64,000 bases of DNA from Parapristionchus giblindavisi. Its lineage: Eukaryota > Nematoda > Chromadorea > Rhabditida > Diplogasteridae. Each line of letters begins with the position of its first letter. The stretch's first letter is position 1. Location: contig CALSFV010000219.1 in the NCBI GenBank assembly GCA_943737045.1, positions 310,001 to 374,000 on the forward strand, in the 5' to 3' direction. The position numbers were made by a program, and so were the translations under genes. The notes below the pieces were generated by a model. That model saw only the letters and a program-made list of their open reading frames with translations, had not been told where the DNA came from and made no database searches. This document shows, piece after piece, positions 37,415-51,000 of the stretch.

Positions 37415-37500
37415 CTCATTTATTCACACATTTCATTTTATTTGTTCTTTTCTGTACCGTGTTTCCTTGAAAACGCATAAATATTATTATTATTATTATA
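37405..37500 (-). repeat. Dispersed repeat with (TAA)n, second copy
   Basis: On the minus strand: TAA units, then TATTTATGCGTTTTCAAG, ACACGGTACAGAAAAGAAC and AATGTGTGAATAAATGAG. This parallels the copy at 24067-24165. Confidence 0.6.
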
Positions 37501-37548
37501 GATTCATCCATGGAAGGTGAAGGGGTCGACATATTGTTGGTCACAGCG

Positions 37549-37573
37549 ATCGCTTCTTGGCCTTTTGACTGAG
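37549..37573 (+). ncRNA. U2 snRNA 5'-end-like fragment
   Basis: ATCGCTTCTTGGCCTTTTGA then CTGAG agrees with the first 25 bases of U2 snRNA (ATCGCTTCTCGGCCTTTTGG then CTAAG) at 22 positions. The following sequence does not match: the branch-point recognition segment GTAGTA is absent at its expected place. Most likely a truncated U2 pseudogene or a chance-expanded fragment, not a functional gene. Confidence 0.35.
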
Positions 37574-38269
37574 TGGTATGAATTGAATGGTATGAATCGG
37601 TGTTTAAGTAGGTATGAGTAAGGGTGTGTCATATTTTATTCCCTCTGGTGGGTAGTCAGAATAGGATCAGCAAGGTGCGAATCAGTGTTTGAGTTTGTAT
37701 AAGGGCGAGTGATAATTCTTTCCCACAGGTGACGTGACAAGATGGCGGCAAAGATCTAGCACTCTATCGGCCACTCAGCAAAAGAAGTTAGCGAGTGATC
37801 TTTGATCTTTATCATTTCAGATTTCATCTTGTTCGATCTTTGATCTTTCGCATTTCTATTATAAATGTATGCGTTACAGTAGCCGACAAGCCGTCTTGCA
37901 CAAACCATTATCAACTGCTTTCCGATCGAAGAATCGAATGGAGTGATCACGATAATTCACTGTAGTGAAATGTTAATTCACAGAAAGATACAAACCAAAG
38001 TTGAATTTCGTGCAGATTTTCCTCTCAGAAGAAGACGAACTGATATTTACTTGTCGTTCATATGTCTTGTTTGAATTTACACATCCATCTTACTCTTGAT
38101 CGATCTCTCGAAATTTTCAGTTTTCCACTGCGTTTTGTTACAAGCGGCGCAGGGCCGCATATAATTATAAAATAATATTTATTCATAATCACGTTCTTTA
38201 TGCATCTATACATGACTATGTAAATATCTATCACAACTAACGACAACTAACAATTTGTAAATTTGATTA

Positions 38270-38442
38270 TTATTTGCCGAAGCGAAGAAAGTTCGGTTGC
38301 GGATCTGGGTTGGGCTGAAAACAATTTATTTAATTTAAGCCAACCTTTAATAATTAGATTTACTAACCTTTTGCTGGCCGACAGCCATGGTTATTAGAAG
38401 TATTGAGAATATAATGAAATAGATGAATCCATGAATGTCCAT
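38270..38442 (-). CDS. Minimal RFamide (FLP-type) neuropeptide precursor, 39 residues
   Basis: Two exons, 38368-38442 and 38270-38314, joined at a GTTAGT donor and TTTTCAG acceptor without changing frame. Exon 1 encodes MDIHGFIYFIIFSILLITMA, a signal peptide, followed by VGQQK. Exon 2 encodes PNPDPQPNFLRFGK and a TAA stop. PNFLRFG is the C-terminal signature of nematode FLP-1-type peptides. Gly is the amide donor and the final Lys is the basic residue removed by carboxypeptidase. The predicted product is one amidated peptide, possibly starting with pyroglutamate after signal cleavage. Known FLP precursors are usually longer and often carry several peptide copies separated by basic sites; this one carries a single copy and no spacer. 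Missed upstream exons could change that, but the signal peptide directly ahead argues that the model is complete. Confidence 0.72.
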
Positions 38443-39086
38443 TCCAATCTATGAATTTAACTTTTTTTTAAACCGGGTTAGGGTTGAAGTTTCAACTTAA
38501 AAAAAACCGGGTAAGTGTTGAAGCTTGTCGTAACGGAAATTGTATATATGTAAATCAGACGTTTTAAATTTCTTTTGAACTGACCTGAGTATCGATGAAA
38601 ACGGTCGATTGTTGTGATTTCTGACTATGATAGGTCCATTTATATATTTTGGGTCGAATATTCTTTATGGATTTGAAAAATTGAAATGTGAATAAATGGA
38701 TCACAACAAAAGAAAGGTAACAACAATAGTTGAACATTTCGTTGATTTGAACAAAAATTATGTGTCTAACTATGAAAATAGAGAAAAAAGTGATCTTTGT
38801 CAACGCCGGTAAATAGTTTATAAAGAATTATTTTGCGTATTGATTAAGTATGGTTGGCATTTTCATAAAAAAATTTAAAGGGCTGCCTCTCTCAATGGCA
38901 TCTTCATTGCTCCCAATATTTCTCTGTTCTCTAACAGCGAGAAAGCGTAGCCAGTTGAAGAGGCCGTTGACAAAGGTTAAAGTCCCTTTAAAGGGAAATT
39001 ATGGTTAAAATTTTCTAATAATGTTATTCAATATTGAAAATTACAATAATTTATCATAAAACTTTCAAATACTACATATATCTATT

Positions 39087-42000
39087 CTAGTCTTCTTCTT
39101 TCTTTGATGGCAATGTAAATGGTGAAGGACCAATGGGATAGAATGGCGATGGATTATGATCCAGAGTGGACGGGGCTTGGATAGTATGAGGAGGCGGAGC
39201 CTGTTTGGCAAGAGCAGACGGGGCATGGGTGGTAGGTGTGTCCATAGTCGAAGATGGTGCTGAAGTAGCTAGAGGAATTCCAATGGGAGCAGGTCGTTTG
39301 AGCATTGAGATTTTGTTGGTGGGACGGTCAGGTTTGAGTTGCTGAAAGATCTTACATCAAACAACATAACATTATGGAACAGTCCAGAGTTCATAAACAT
39401 CAAAGGCCAAATCCCCTACCGTAGCCAAAAGATCAAAGATCAAGTGTACCTGAGGATCAAACATAGCAAGTGATGAGAGTGATCGTTGTGCAACTCTATG
39501 ATCGATTGGAGTGATGGATATGGATGATTGAACTCCGATTGATTCTACTGAATCACTGTATGGGAGACGACGAACCTGAAAAGTTACCTCGTTTCTACGT
39601 CGATATTCTCCAATGACAATGAGTTATATTTCATAGAGTATTGATTCTAATTGCTAATAAAGCTAACAAAAGCATTCTTTTTTTTAATCTTAAAAGATGT
39701 AATATTAAATTTCAACTCACAATCGTTACTCTATTTGGTTTTCCGTTCCTTGAGGATTCAGACGACGTTGAGGCTCGTGAAGAGGTCCTGAATGGAAGAG
39801 AAACTCATTAAACAATTATGGTATCAATCAATATATCGATTGAAATTATACCAAGCCCGCCGAAATACAGATATTGATATCTAATAACTGCTCTGGTACA
39901 GTACACCATTCGATATTTACAGCAATCTTAGACCAAATATCCTTAAACCGTACTCTCTACTACTATTTCTTGCTTCGTTTCTTCTAGCAACTTCATCTTG
40001 GTCCACTATCTCCAAATCTTTCGCATCCGCACTTCCGATGCTTTTGCTGCGTATGCGGTAATCCGAATCGCTGTAAAGTCCAAAGATCGAAGATCAAAAG
40101 ATCGAGAGATAAAAGACTATTACCCCATTTCGCTTCGTTTTGATGATACTAACGAGAGTAATGAGGCAACACTTGGAATGGGCGGAGCTGAGACTGAACT
40201 GGCTGCTGATGAACGAACATTTCGTATGGGCTCATCAAATCGAGCGATCGGACGAGATCGAGACTGATATGAGATCAACTATTTTTAATTATGGTACCAG
40301 AAATTCATTGAAAAACAACATGGAAATATAAATATTGAGCAATATATTATATCCCTTAATATATATAGCTAGGGCAGCGTGTGGTTCTTTCTGTCTTTCA
40401 CTACTGGTCCAGAGCCGTAAACTATATCCCGGCCGGCGAGTTTTTGTTAATGTAATTTTTTTATTTACGATTGAATTTTGAAATTTACCCGTTACTTTTC
40501 TATGTCATTCGAACGTGAAGCACTAGGCTTCATCCTGATATCATGATTAATGGTTTGGTGCAGTATGCAGCCAAACTTAGTCGACTTCGCATTTCTCACC
40601 TAAATCGTCTCTTTCCGATCAATATTTCCGCCATTTTCGAAATGTACCCAACACCATTCATACATAATTTGATTCACCAGACCCTATTCTTTGTCATAAT
40701 CATACGTTTCATGCTCTATTGAATGCCGGACGCGTGCAGTATGCAGCCAAACTTAGTCGACTTCGCATTTCTCACCTAAATCGTCTCTTTCCGATCAATA
40801 TTTCAGCCATTTTCGAAATGTACCCAACACCATTCATACATAATTTGATTCACCAGACCCTATTCTTTGTCATAATCATACGTTTCATGCTCTATTGAAT
40901 GCCGGACGCGTGCAGTATGCAGCCAAACTTAGTCGACTTCGCATTTCTCACCTAAATCGTCTCTTTCCGATCAATATTTCAGCCATTTTCGAAATGTACC
41001 CAACACCATTCATACATAATTTGATTCACCAGACCCTATTCTTTGTCATAATCATACGTTTCATGCTCTATTGAATGCCGGACGCGTGCAGTATGCAGCC
41101 AAACTTAGTCGACTTCGCATTTCTCACCTAAATCGTCTCTTTCCGATCAATATTTCAGCCATTTTCGAAATGTACCCAACACCATTCATACATAATTTGA
41201 TTCACCAGACCCTATTCTTTGTCATAATCATACGTTTCATGCTCTATTGAATGCCGGACGCGTGCAGTATGCAGCCAAACTTAGTCGACTTCGCATTTCT
41301 CACCTAAATCGTCTCTTTCCGATCAATATTTCAGCCATTTTCGAAATGTACCCAACACCATTCATACATAATTTGATTCACCAGACCCTATTCTTTGTCA
41401 TAATCATACGTTTCATGCTCTATTGAATGCCGGACGCGTGCAGTATGCAGCCAAACTTAGTCGACTTCGCATTTCTCTTCGCATTGATTTATGTGGAAAT
41501 AAAGCATTTATTTTCAGAAGAATGTTGTCTAATAATCGTATGAACGATATTTTTATATTAAAAGCGCATTAAAATGCAATAATTGATAAATTATTCGATG
41601 TTCGCGACTGAGAAATATATGTCGTGACACAGCGTATGACCCAATTCAACTCTAGGTATACGGTAGATTTCACGACATGAACGAGTTTCAAAAAAACACA
41701 GTTTTCTATTGTTATATTTCATTTTCGTGATATTTCTTTTTTACCATTAGAATCGGCATCATCGATAACGTTGAAAAATAATAAAAATATAATTTTACTG
41801 CACGTTCGTAATTTTCGTACTGCGGTCCCTAAATATATATATAGTGATTTTGCGAAAATCCAAAAGTGCCTTTCGTAGAACATCAATAACTTCCGTCATA
41901 CGCAACCAATCAAGGCGTTTTTTTTTTCAGATTGTAGCCAGATACCTTGACTAATTTTCGCTTATTTTTTCACCACCATAACCCCTACCGTAACCGAGTT

Positions 42001-45000
42001 AGTTCGCGATAACGACGAAAAAAATAATGATCACCTCCCACCGCAGCCCCCGTTAAAGATAGAGCGACGCGGTTTTCACCATTGGATTCAGCGTAGTCGA
42101 AAGCAGTAAACTGTCGAATCCGATTTTTAAAAAACGTCCTTAAAAAAATTTAAATATTGATTAAAGTTGCAACATTTTCAACTTTGTGTTTATCGATTTA
42201 TTCTTTTGTTTTTCTATTCAGTTTTACTAAATCGCATACGGAGAACACGATGCGTACACTCTCCGATCGCAATTCCATCGATTAACGCCCTAAATTTGCA
42301 TATCAACATTTCACCACCTCCGTTTTGCGATGAAAAGCGACTATAACTGCTTCTTTTCGATTGCATATGACATTTACGAATTTATTATCATTATTCAAAA
42401 CAAAAATAAGTCACAAGAAGCAAAAACAAGCAAAAGAAACGATTCAGGGCGTAACAAATTTGTCACAGAGAACTTTGAAGTGAACACACGCGTTGCGTGT
42501 GTTCACTTCAAAGCGATCATTTCAAAGAATGTCAATTTAATCGTGGGGTTTACTGTTAAATTGCGTTTTCATTGTTTCATTCAGTATTTATATCATCACT
42601 TTTTCTTCAGGCCGTCACTGGTTAGGGCCCTTAGTATATAGAGCTTCGATTAGCCACTTTCCACAACAGCCTTTCGTAGAATATTAATAACTCATCCATA
42701 CTCAACCAATCAAGGCGCTCTCTTGTTTAGATTGTAGCCAGACTTCTTGACTACTTTTCGCCAGTGACCTTACCACCATATCCTCTATCGTAACCGAGTC
42801 AGTTCGCGACAACTGGCGAAAAAAATGAACAGAGAGCACAGCAGCCCCCTATGAAGATAGAGCGATGCGGTTTTCACAGTTAAGGTAGTCTTAGTATTAG
42901 TTCCCGAGATACTATATTGATCTATTTATAGATTTAAGGTTGTCTAAGCGTTAGTCCCCGTAATACTATATTGATCTACTTAAAGATTTAAGGTAGTCTT
43001 AGCGTTAGTTCCCGTGATACTATATTGATCTACTTAAAGATTTAAGGTAGTCTTAGCGTTAGTTCCCTTGACACTATATTGCTCTACTTAAAGATTTAAA
43101 GTAGTCTTATCGTTAGTTCCCGTGATACTATATTGATCTACTTATTCATTCTATCGATTGATTTACCATTCACACTTAGCAAAGTTTCTTTAGTTAAGGT
43201 AGTCTTAGCGTTAGTCCCCGTGATACTATATTGATCTACTTAAACATTTAAGGTAGTCTTAGCGTTAGTTCCTGTGACACTATATTGATCTACTTAAACA
43301 TTTAAGGTAGTCTTAGCGTTAGTTCCCGTGATACTATATTGATCTACTTAAAGATTTAAGGTAGTCTTAGCGTTAGTTCCCGAGATACTATATTGATCTA
43401 CTTAAAGATTTAAGGTAGTTTTAGCGTTAGTTCCCGTGATACTATATTGATCTACTTATTCATTCTATCGATTGATTTACCATTCACACTTAGCAAAGTT
43501 TCTTTAGTTAAGGTAGTCTTAGCGTTAGTCCCCGTGATACTATATTGATCTACTTAAACATTTAAGGTAGTCTTAGCGTTAGTTCCTGTGACACTATATT
43601 GATCTACTTAAAGATTTAAGGTAGTCTTAGCGTTAGTTCCCGTGACACTATATTGATCTACTTAAAGATTTAAGGTAGTCTTAGCGTTAGTCCCCGTGAC
43701 ACTATATTGATCTACTTAAAGATTTAAGGTAGTCTTAGCGTTAGTTCCCGAGATACTATATTGATCTACTTAAAGATTTAAGGTAGTCTTAGCGTTAGTT
43801 CCCGAGATACTATATTGATCTACTTAAAGATTTAAGGTAGTTTTAGCGTTAGTTCCCATGACACTATATTGATCTACTTATGCATTCTATCGATTGACTT
43901 ACCATTCACACTTAGCAAAGTTTCTTTAGTTAAGGTAGTCTTAGCGTTAGTCCCCGTGATACTATATTGATCTACTTAAAGATTTAAGGTAGTTTTAGCG
44001 TTAGTTCCCTTGACACTATATTGCTCTACTTAAAGATTTAAAGTAGTCTTATCGATAGTTCCCGTGATACTATATTGATCTACTTAAACATTCTATCGAT
44101 TCAGTTACCATTCACACTTAGCAAAATTCTTTTAGTTAAGGTAGTGTTAGCGTTAGTTTCCGGTGATACTATATTGTAGTTAATAATAATAACAATAAAA
44201 ATAATAATATATTTATCGCATCTTGGAGAAGAGAGAAAAGAAGTCAGAAAAGAGAACAATAAAAAATGCATATTAAGACAAGAAGTTGCGACGATATAGT
44301 TCTTGCAATTACTGAATTGCAACTTTTACGTAATCACTAAATACATAAGGAGAGATCAATGATACAGTAGTTCGATCTATATTGATCCACTTATTCATTC
44401 TATTGATTGATTTACCATTCACACTTAGCAAAGTTTCTTTAGATAAGGTAGTCTTAGCGTTAGTCCCCGTGATAATATATTGATCTACTTAAAGATTTAA
44501 GATAGTCTTAGCGTTAGTTCCCGTGATACTATATTGATCTACTTAAAGATTTAAGGTAGTCTTAGCGTTAGTTCCAGAGATACTATATTGATCTACTTAA
44601 AGATTTAAGGTAGTTTTAGCGTTAGTTCCCGTGATACTATATTGATCTACTTATTCATTCTATCGATTGATTTACCATTCACACTTAGCAAAGTTTCTTT
44701 AGTTAAGGTAGTCTTAGCGTTAGTCCCCGTGATACTTTATTGATCTACTTAAACATTTAAGGTAGTCTTAGCGTTAGTTCCTGTGACACTATATTGATCT
44801 ACTTAAAGATTTAAGGTAGTATTTGCGTTAGTTCCCGTGACACTATATTGATCTACTTAAAGATTTAAGGTAGTCTTAGCGTTAGTTCCCGTGACACTAT
44901 ATTGATCTACTTAATGATTTAAGGTAGTCTTAGCGTTAGTTCCCTTGACACTATATTGCTCTACTTAAAGATTTAAGGTAGTCTTATCGTTAGTTCCCGT

Positions 45001-48000
45001 GATACTATATTGATCTACTTAAAGATTTAAGGTAGTCTTAGCGTTAGTTCCCTTGACACTATATTGCTCTACTGAAAGATTTAAGGTTGTCTTAGCGTTA
45101 GTCCCCGTGATACTATATTGATCTACTTAAAGATTTAAGGTAGTCTTAGCGTTAGTTCCCGTGACACTATATTGATCTACTTAAAGATTTAAGGTAGTCT
45201 TAGCGTTAGTTCCCGTGACACCTCTTAAAGATTTAAGGTAGTCTTAGCGTTAGTTCCTGTGACACTATATTGATCTACTTAAAGATTTAAGGTAGTCTTA
45301 GCGTTAGTTCCCGTGACACTATATTGATCTACTTAAAGATTTAAGGTAGTCTTAGCGTCAGTTCCCATGACACTACATTGATCTACTTATTAATTCTATC
45401 GATTGATTTACCATTCACACTTACAAGGGAAGTCAGGTTGGGCGGTCCCGGACTTCGGGATGGGACATATACCATTCGATAGGTATCCAAAAAAGAAGAT
45501 TTTTCATGTTGGTCATTTTGGCAAAATGCCCCTGGGCGCAGAGTTATTTGCATATTTCTCCGAATTTCCCCCTACAATGAAACACATTCTCTGTGAGATC
45601 GAAAGGAAGCAGTGGTGAATAAGAGTGGCAAACAACACAAGCAATGGGTAAAATGAATTTATTTATTTTTATATATACTTAAAGAGGATTTTCTATGTAT
45701 CTTTTGCTTGCAAGTTCGATTCCCGCACAAGCTATCTCACAGAGAATGTGTTTCATTGTAGGGCGAAAATACGGAGAAATATGCAAATAACTCTGCGCAC
45801 AGGGGCATTTTGCCAAAATAACCAACATGAAAAATCTTCTTTTTCGGATACCTATCGAATGGTATATGTCCCATCCCGAAGTCCGGGACCGCCCAACCTG
45901 ACTTCCCTTGTTAGCAAAGTTTCTTTAGTTAAGGTAGTCTTAGCGTTTGTCCCCGTGATACTATATTGATCTACTTAAAGATTTAAGGTAGTCTTAGCGT
46001 TAGTTCCCATGATACTATATTGTAGTTTATAATAATAACAATAATAATAATAATATATTTATCGCATCTTGGAGAAGAGAGAAAAGAAGTGAGAAAAGAG
46101 AACAATAAAAATGCATATTAAGACAAGAAGTTGCGACGATATAGTTGCAATTACTGAATTGCAACTTTTACATAATCACTAAATACATAAGGAGAGATCG
46201 ATGATCAATAGCTCGATCTATATTTATCTACTTATTCATTCTATCGATTGAGTTACCATTCACCCCCATCGACGTTTCTTTAGTTAAGGTAGTCTTAGCG
46301 TTAGTTCCCATGATACCACATTGATCTACTTAACATCTTCCGCAGCGCTAAACAATTACCATTACCAAAAAATTATAGGGGGGGTTCGGGGGGTTTCCCC
46401 CCGATAGTCGCGCCGAGCTTGCGAGGCGCGGCTAGTAAGAATATATTGGTATTTTTTACGAACACAACTCTAAATTGAAGGAATCGTGAAACGCAATACG
46501 GAGAAGAATAAGATATAAGCTGAAACTTACTCTATCAGCTCCTCCTCTCTCACCCATGTGACCATTGCCTCGTCGTGCGAAAGCTGTTCGGCGATTCTGC
46601 AAAAGTAGATTTAATCTCAGTGTCGCCCTTTTCATAACTCCCCACTCTCACATCATAAGTATCGCTTCCCGATTGTCGAGCAGTGTAGGATGAAGTACTG
46701 AGAGCACCGACTCTTCGAGGAGTCTCCGTATGATCCTCATATGAGATCTGTCGTTGACGAAGAGATTCTGATAGCTGAATACGGCAATATTCATGAAATA
46801 TCGATTGATTTATAAGATTTCATTTCTAAGGTATGCATACCCATAAAAGTTGCCTGATTGGTGTAATATAAAAAAAGTTTTATTATAATAGCTGAAATAT
46901 GGAGTCGGCACTGTACTATCAACATTTGAGTATATTATAAGTAGATTGAATGTGATAATTACCAATTGCGAAGCCGGTGGAGGACCGAACAGAGACATCT
47001 CATGAGTTTCATTCTCTTCAGTAGAAGCAGTCGACGATGCTACCGTCTTCTGATCCGGTTCACGGTTCTGACAATTGGTAATTTACACCACAGTGATGGT
47101 GGTGTTACCGTACCTGCCAATCCGAGATGCGTCCCACCATTTTACCGTAATCATTGTCTTCGAAAATGACATGAGAACGCATTGAAGGACCACGCGACGC
47201 AGGGTCGATGTACTGCAACGTTGAGAAGAATATTAATATTGCGATAAAAAATACATGTAAAAGGATATGGCCAACGACTATAAATTATAGTTTATCTACA
47301 TGCACACGCATGCAACGACACAAAAATATATAATACATATAATATAGATATAGTATAGTATACTATAAAATGACCCCACCTTTCTTGTTCGTCTATATCG
47401 ATATTTTGAAAGTTATTATTTTCTCATTTTTTCAATCAATAATTCCGTACCATGTATTGATGTGCAGCCTGAGCCATTCTTCGTTCTCTCTTCTCTCTTT
47501 CCTCTCGTTCTCCATTATCGATCGAATGGCGCCATTCCTTCGTCGAGAGTACTGTAGTCAAAGGCTGCAAAGGAAGCCCCGCCTTCTTTTAAGCTCCGCC
47601 CACTTCTACCTACCCTTGATCGTCGTTTAGCATCGTAAAGTGTATAGGCAGCAGTGACAGGAATAACGAGAAGTGGACCAACCATGGCGATCCATGCAGT
47701 GAACTCATAGAAGAATGGTAATTCTTGTTTCCCTACAATCGATATTAACTCTTCCATGTAACTCATTATTTTCGCATTTATTACTCATAATCGTCTAAAT
47801 TTTAATAACACTGTATTGTATTGTATTTTTATTATAGGAATAGTCTCTAACCCAGTTTCACTCGTTGGTAGGATAGTGCAGAGGCGAGTAGAAGAGCCTG
47901 CAATAAATCAGTTCCCATAAGCATCTTTTGTTTGAAACTGTGATAAAACGTTCACCCAAATGTCGTCATTGTTGTGCTTCGCAAGCAACAAAAGTTAAAA

Positions 48001-51000
48001 AATAATTGTTTGAAAACAATCTGATCGGTGAGTATGGCTTCCGCGGATTCCCTTGTAAGCCCTCTAATATTTCGAAACAAGAATTATTTATAGTGCTTGT
48101 CAGATTTGAAAATGAGACCTATTCACATGCAACGATATGTGATATAGCCAAATTCAATGATATATTCAATATTTAGTAAAACCTCAGTGGTATACCTACA
48201 AGGGTGCGCTGAATCCCATTTAGTGGAGTACTGACATGGTCACCGTGACCATTGTGAGATATTATGATCAGGAATGATGACAAAATAATATTAGATATCC
48301 CACCGTGAGTATTATTGGACAGAACATGCACCAACACCATTTGATGTATCCTCCAGTTGGACCGAAGAAATGACCGATCCGACGGGAAACTGACCAATTT
48401 GCGATACGCTGAAATATCAAAGATCAAAGATGAAAGATCAAGGTTCAAGAATCAAAGATCATTCCTCAGGTACGGGTGGTAATCGCATCATACTTCGAAT
48501 ATCCTCCATGAAGTTATCAACTCCTGAAAATTGGTAAAAATAAGTTTAATTGTATAATAAGTAGTTTCTTCTTCATGATTAATATGTATGAGACTCGGAC
48601 GCGAATACGAAACAACACAAATATTTCCAAGAAAATTTTTATTGTTAGTTATTGAACAAATGTTGTGTGGACATACCATAGAAGAAGCAGATAAGTATAA
48701 TTTGCATGAGTCCTAATGAGAATGAATTCCAATTGGCATTCAAGCTTTCAATGGCATGGAAGAGGTAGATACCACCCTGTAATTGTATTATGATTCGTAC
48801 ATGATACAATAATTAATACCACCAGATCCAAGCTCAATCAATAATTCAATCATACCCTACCACGTTCAGCGCAGCGAGATTCTTATATTTATTATTATTT
48901 TGATGTATTTAAAATAAAAATTAGAATTTATTAAAATTAAAATTAGTTAATATTTTCAAACCTTGCATGTAAGAGGTATCCCTGTGATGAATCCGAATAT
49001 ACACAAGAAGAAAAGAATTCGATCTTCGACTCTTTTGTTCTTTTCTCCCAATTGGTACATAACGGATGAAGCTATCATCTCTAACCTTCAAAAACTCATG
49101 TCAAGATAAACACATTTTTGATCGTATCGACTTGATTTTATGTTAGGTTTAAAATGGGTCTGCGTTATTGACGGTTAAATTAATCTTTTGTACGGCTAAC
49201 AGGAAAATTGAGAAAGGTTTTAAAATTAATGAATCGAACCATGCAAATTCAGCATCGATAGCCGATAAAACGAGCATAGCAAAGAAGAGGGCAGACCATA
49301 ACGGACCTAAAATGACTTCTGTTGTATGGAAATGTTGATGTCTTATTTAGGCTGATGAATCTTTCCTACCAATAGCCATGAATGACGTCACTCCAGGATA
49401 CACAGTGAATGCAAGATACGATGGATCATGTTCTGAAATATTTCTTTTTTTAATCCAGCGCACTGAAGACGAATTTCCGCTAGACAAACTTCGAGGAAAA
49501 ATAAGCAATTATTGCGTACTTACGCAGAACATCATTGATTTGTAATCCCGCAGCGTGAGCCAGAAAACCAATGAACGAAAATATGACCATTCCACACAGA
49601 ACAGATGTTAATGCGTCCCTTAAGAAGATTTATAAGAAATGAGTATTATTCATCACATTATGAGGGAGGTTTTTTTTCAATTAACAATGAAATCATGCGG
49701 GATGATTTTTGGTTGTCGGAGGGACAGCTATTGATCGGAGAAATTATTTTCATGCCGAGTGCACAATCTGCATATAAACATATCTTGATTCTCCTACTAC
49801 AGTAAGAAGACGAAATTACCGTCAAAACGAAAAAAAAGTGAAACATTTGTCAAATAAATTGACAAAATTTGACAAAAGTTAACAAGATTTTGAAAAGTTT
49901 GACTCATGATATCTAAACGCGGTTGCTTTTTTAAAAATAGACAATAGGGTATTTGAGCATCACTGGGCTTGCCTATTTGACCAATGTAGAAAAAAAATTA
50001 AATGAATCACTGTGAACGCTGTTTTGTGAAACTGGTATACGGTAGGATTTTCTACAGTATACCACTTTTGCAGTCTGATCTATGAAATGATCCAAACAGT
50101 GCGCATTCGCTATAGGAAGTCAGGTAATGCTATATATATATATCCATGATTAGACGAAAAAAGCGCGATGGAAGCAGTTTTACAGTAAGATTCTACAGTA
50201 TGCTACAGTATACCAATTCTGCTCCGCAACGCTCCAGATTAATTTTTTTCATTTTTGTCGTGCATATCTGGATTGGGCAAACACATCTACAAAACAAAAT
50301 CTGAGATGAAACATCATCAAGATCATGAACAATGCTAAAAATGGGAATCTTGTGAACTTTTGTCAAATTTTGTCAAATTATTTGACAAATGTTTCACTTT
50401 TTTTCGTTTTGACGGTAACTTTTCATGTGCGTGTCATCTTTTATTATACCTAGTACACCGTGCAGTCATAACTGGTGGTTTCTTTAAAAAATTAAAAATT
50501 AAAAAAAAAAAAATACAAACTAACACAACTACAAGTAGCACAGCGTCCCTGTAGATATTGTTCCGGAATCGAGAGAATGAAGCCATTGATATAAGGGGAC
50601 CCGCATCGATTCCCAATTCATAGAAGACTTGTTCTGCTGCCGATTTCCACATCTGAAATCACAAGTTTGTCATCAGAGTTTTCGTACTCTATACTATGAC
50701 CAGACTTAATAATTGAGAATGTTTTAGTTTTTTTACAGATGCTAGATTGCTTCCATAGAACATATTGGGCTCTATTTCCCAGCAATATAGTCATGCATTT
50801 TAATTAACAACGTAGGAGTAAAAACATACATCAAGTGACCATAACTTGTCGAAGTCGGGAGTGAACAAATAGCGCAATCCCATATTGGCTCCCGGCAGTG
50901 ATGTACCACGAAGGAGAAGAATGATCAACTTAAAGAAAAATATAATGATTATTGTTATTGAATGTTTATTTACGTAAACATCTTATGGGTTTGTATGTTT

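Noticed and set aside
40561..46332. Possible CRISPR-like arrays
   Set aside because: These are contiguous tandem repeats without unique spacers of constant size, in a eukaryotic intron.
47515..47766. 83-codon ORF as a separate small membrane protein
   Set aside because: It is the exon for the last SLC6 membrane span; the upstream acceptor and downstream donor join it in frame with the rest of the transporter.
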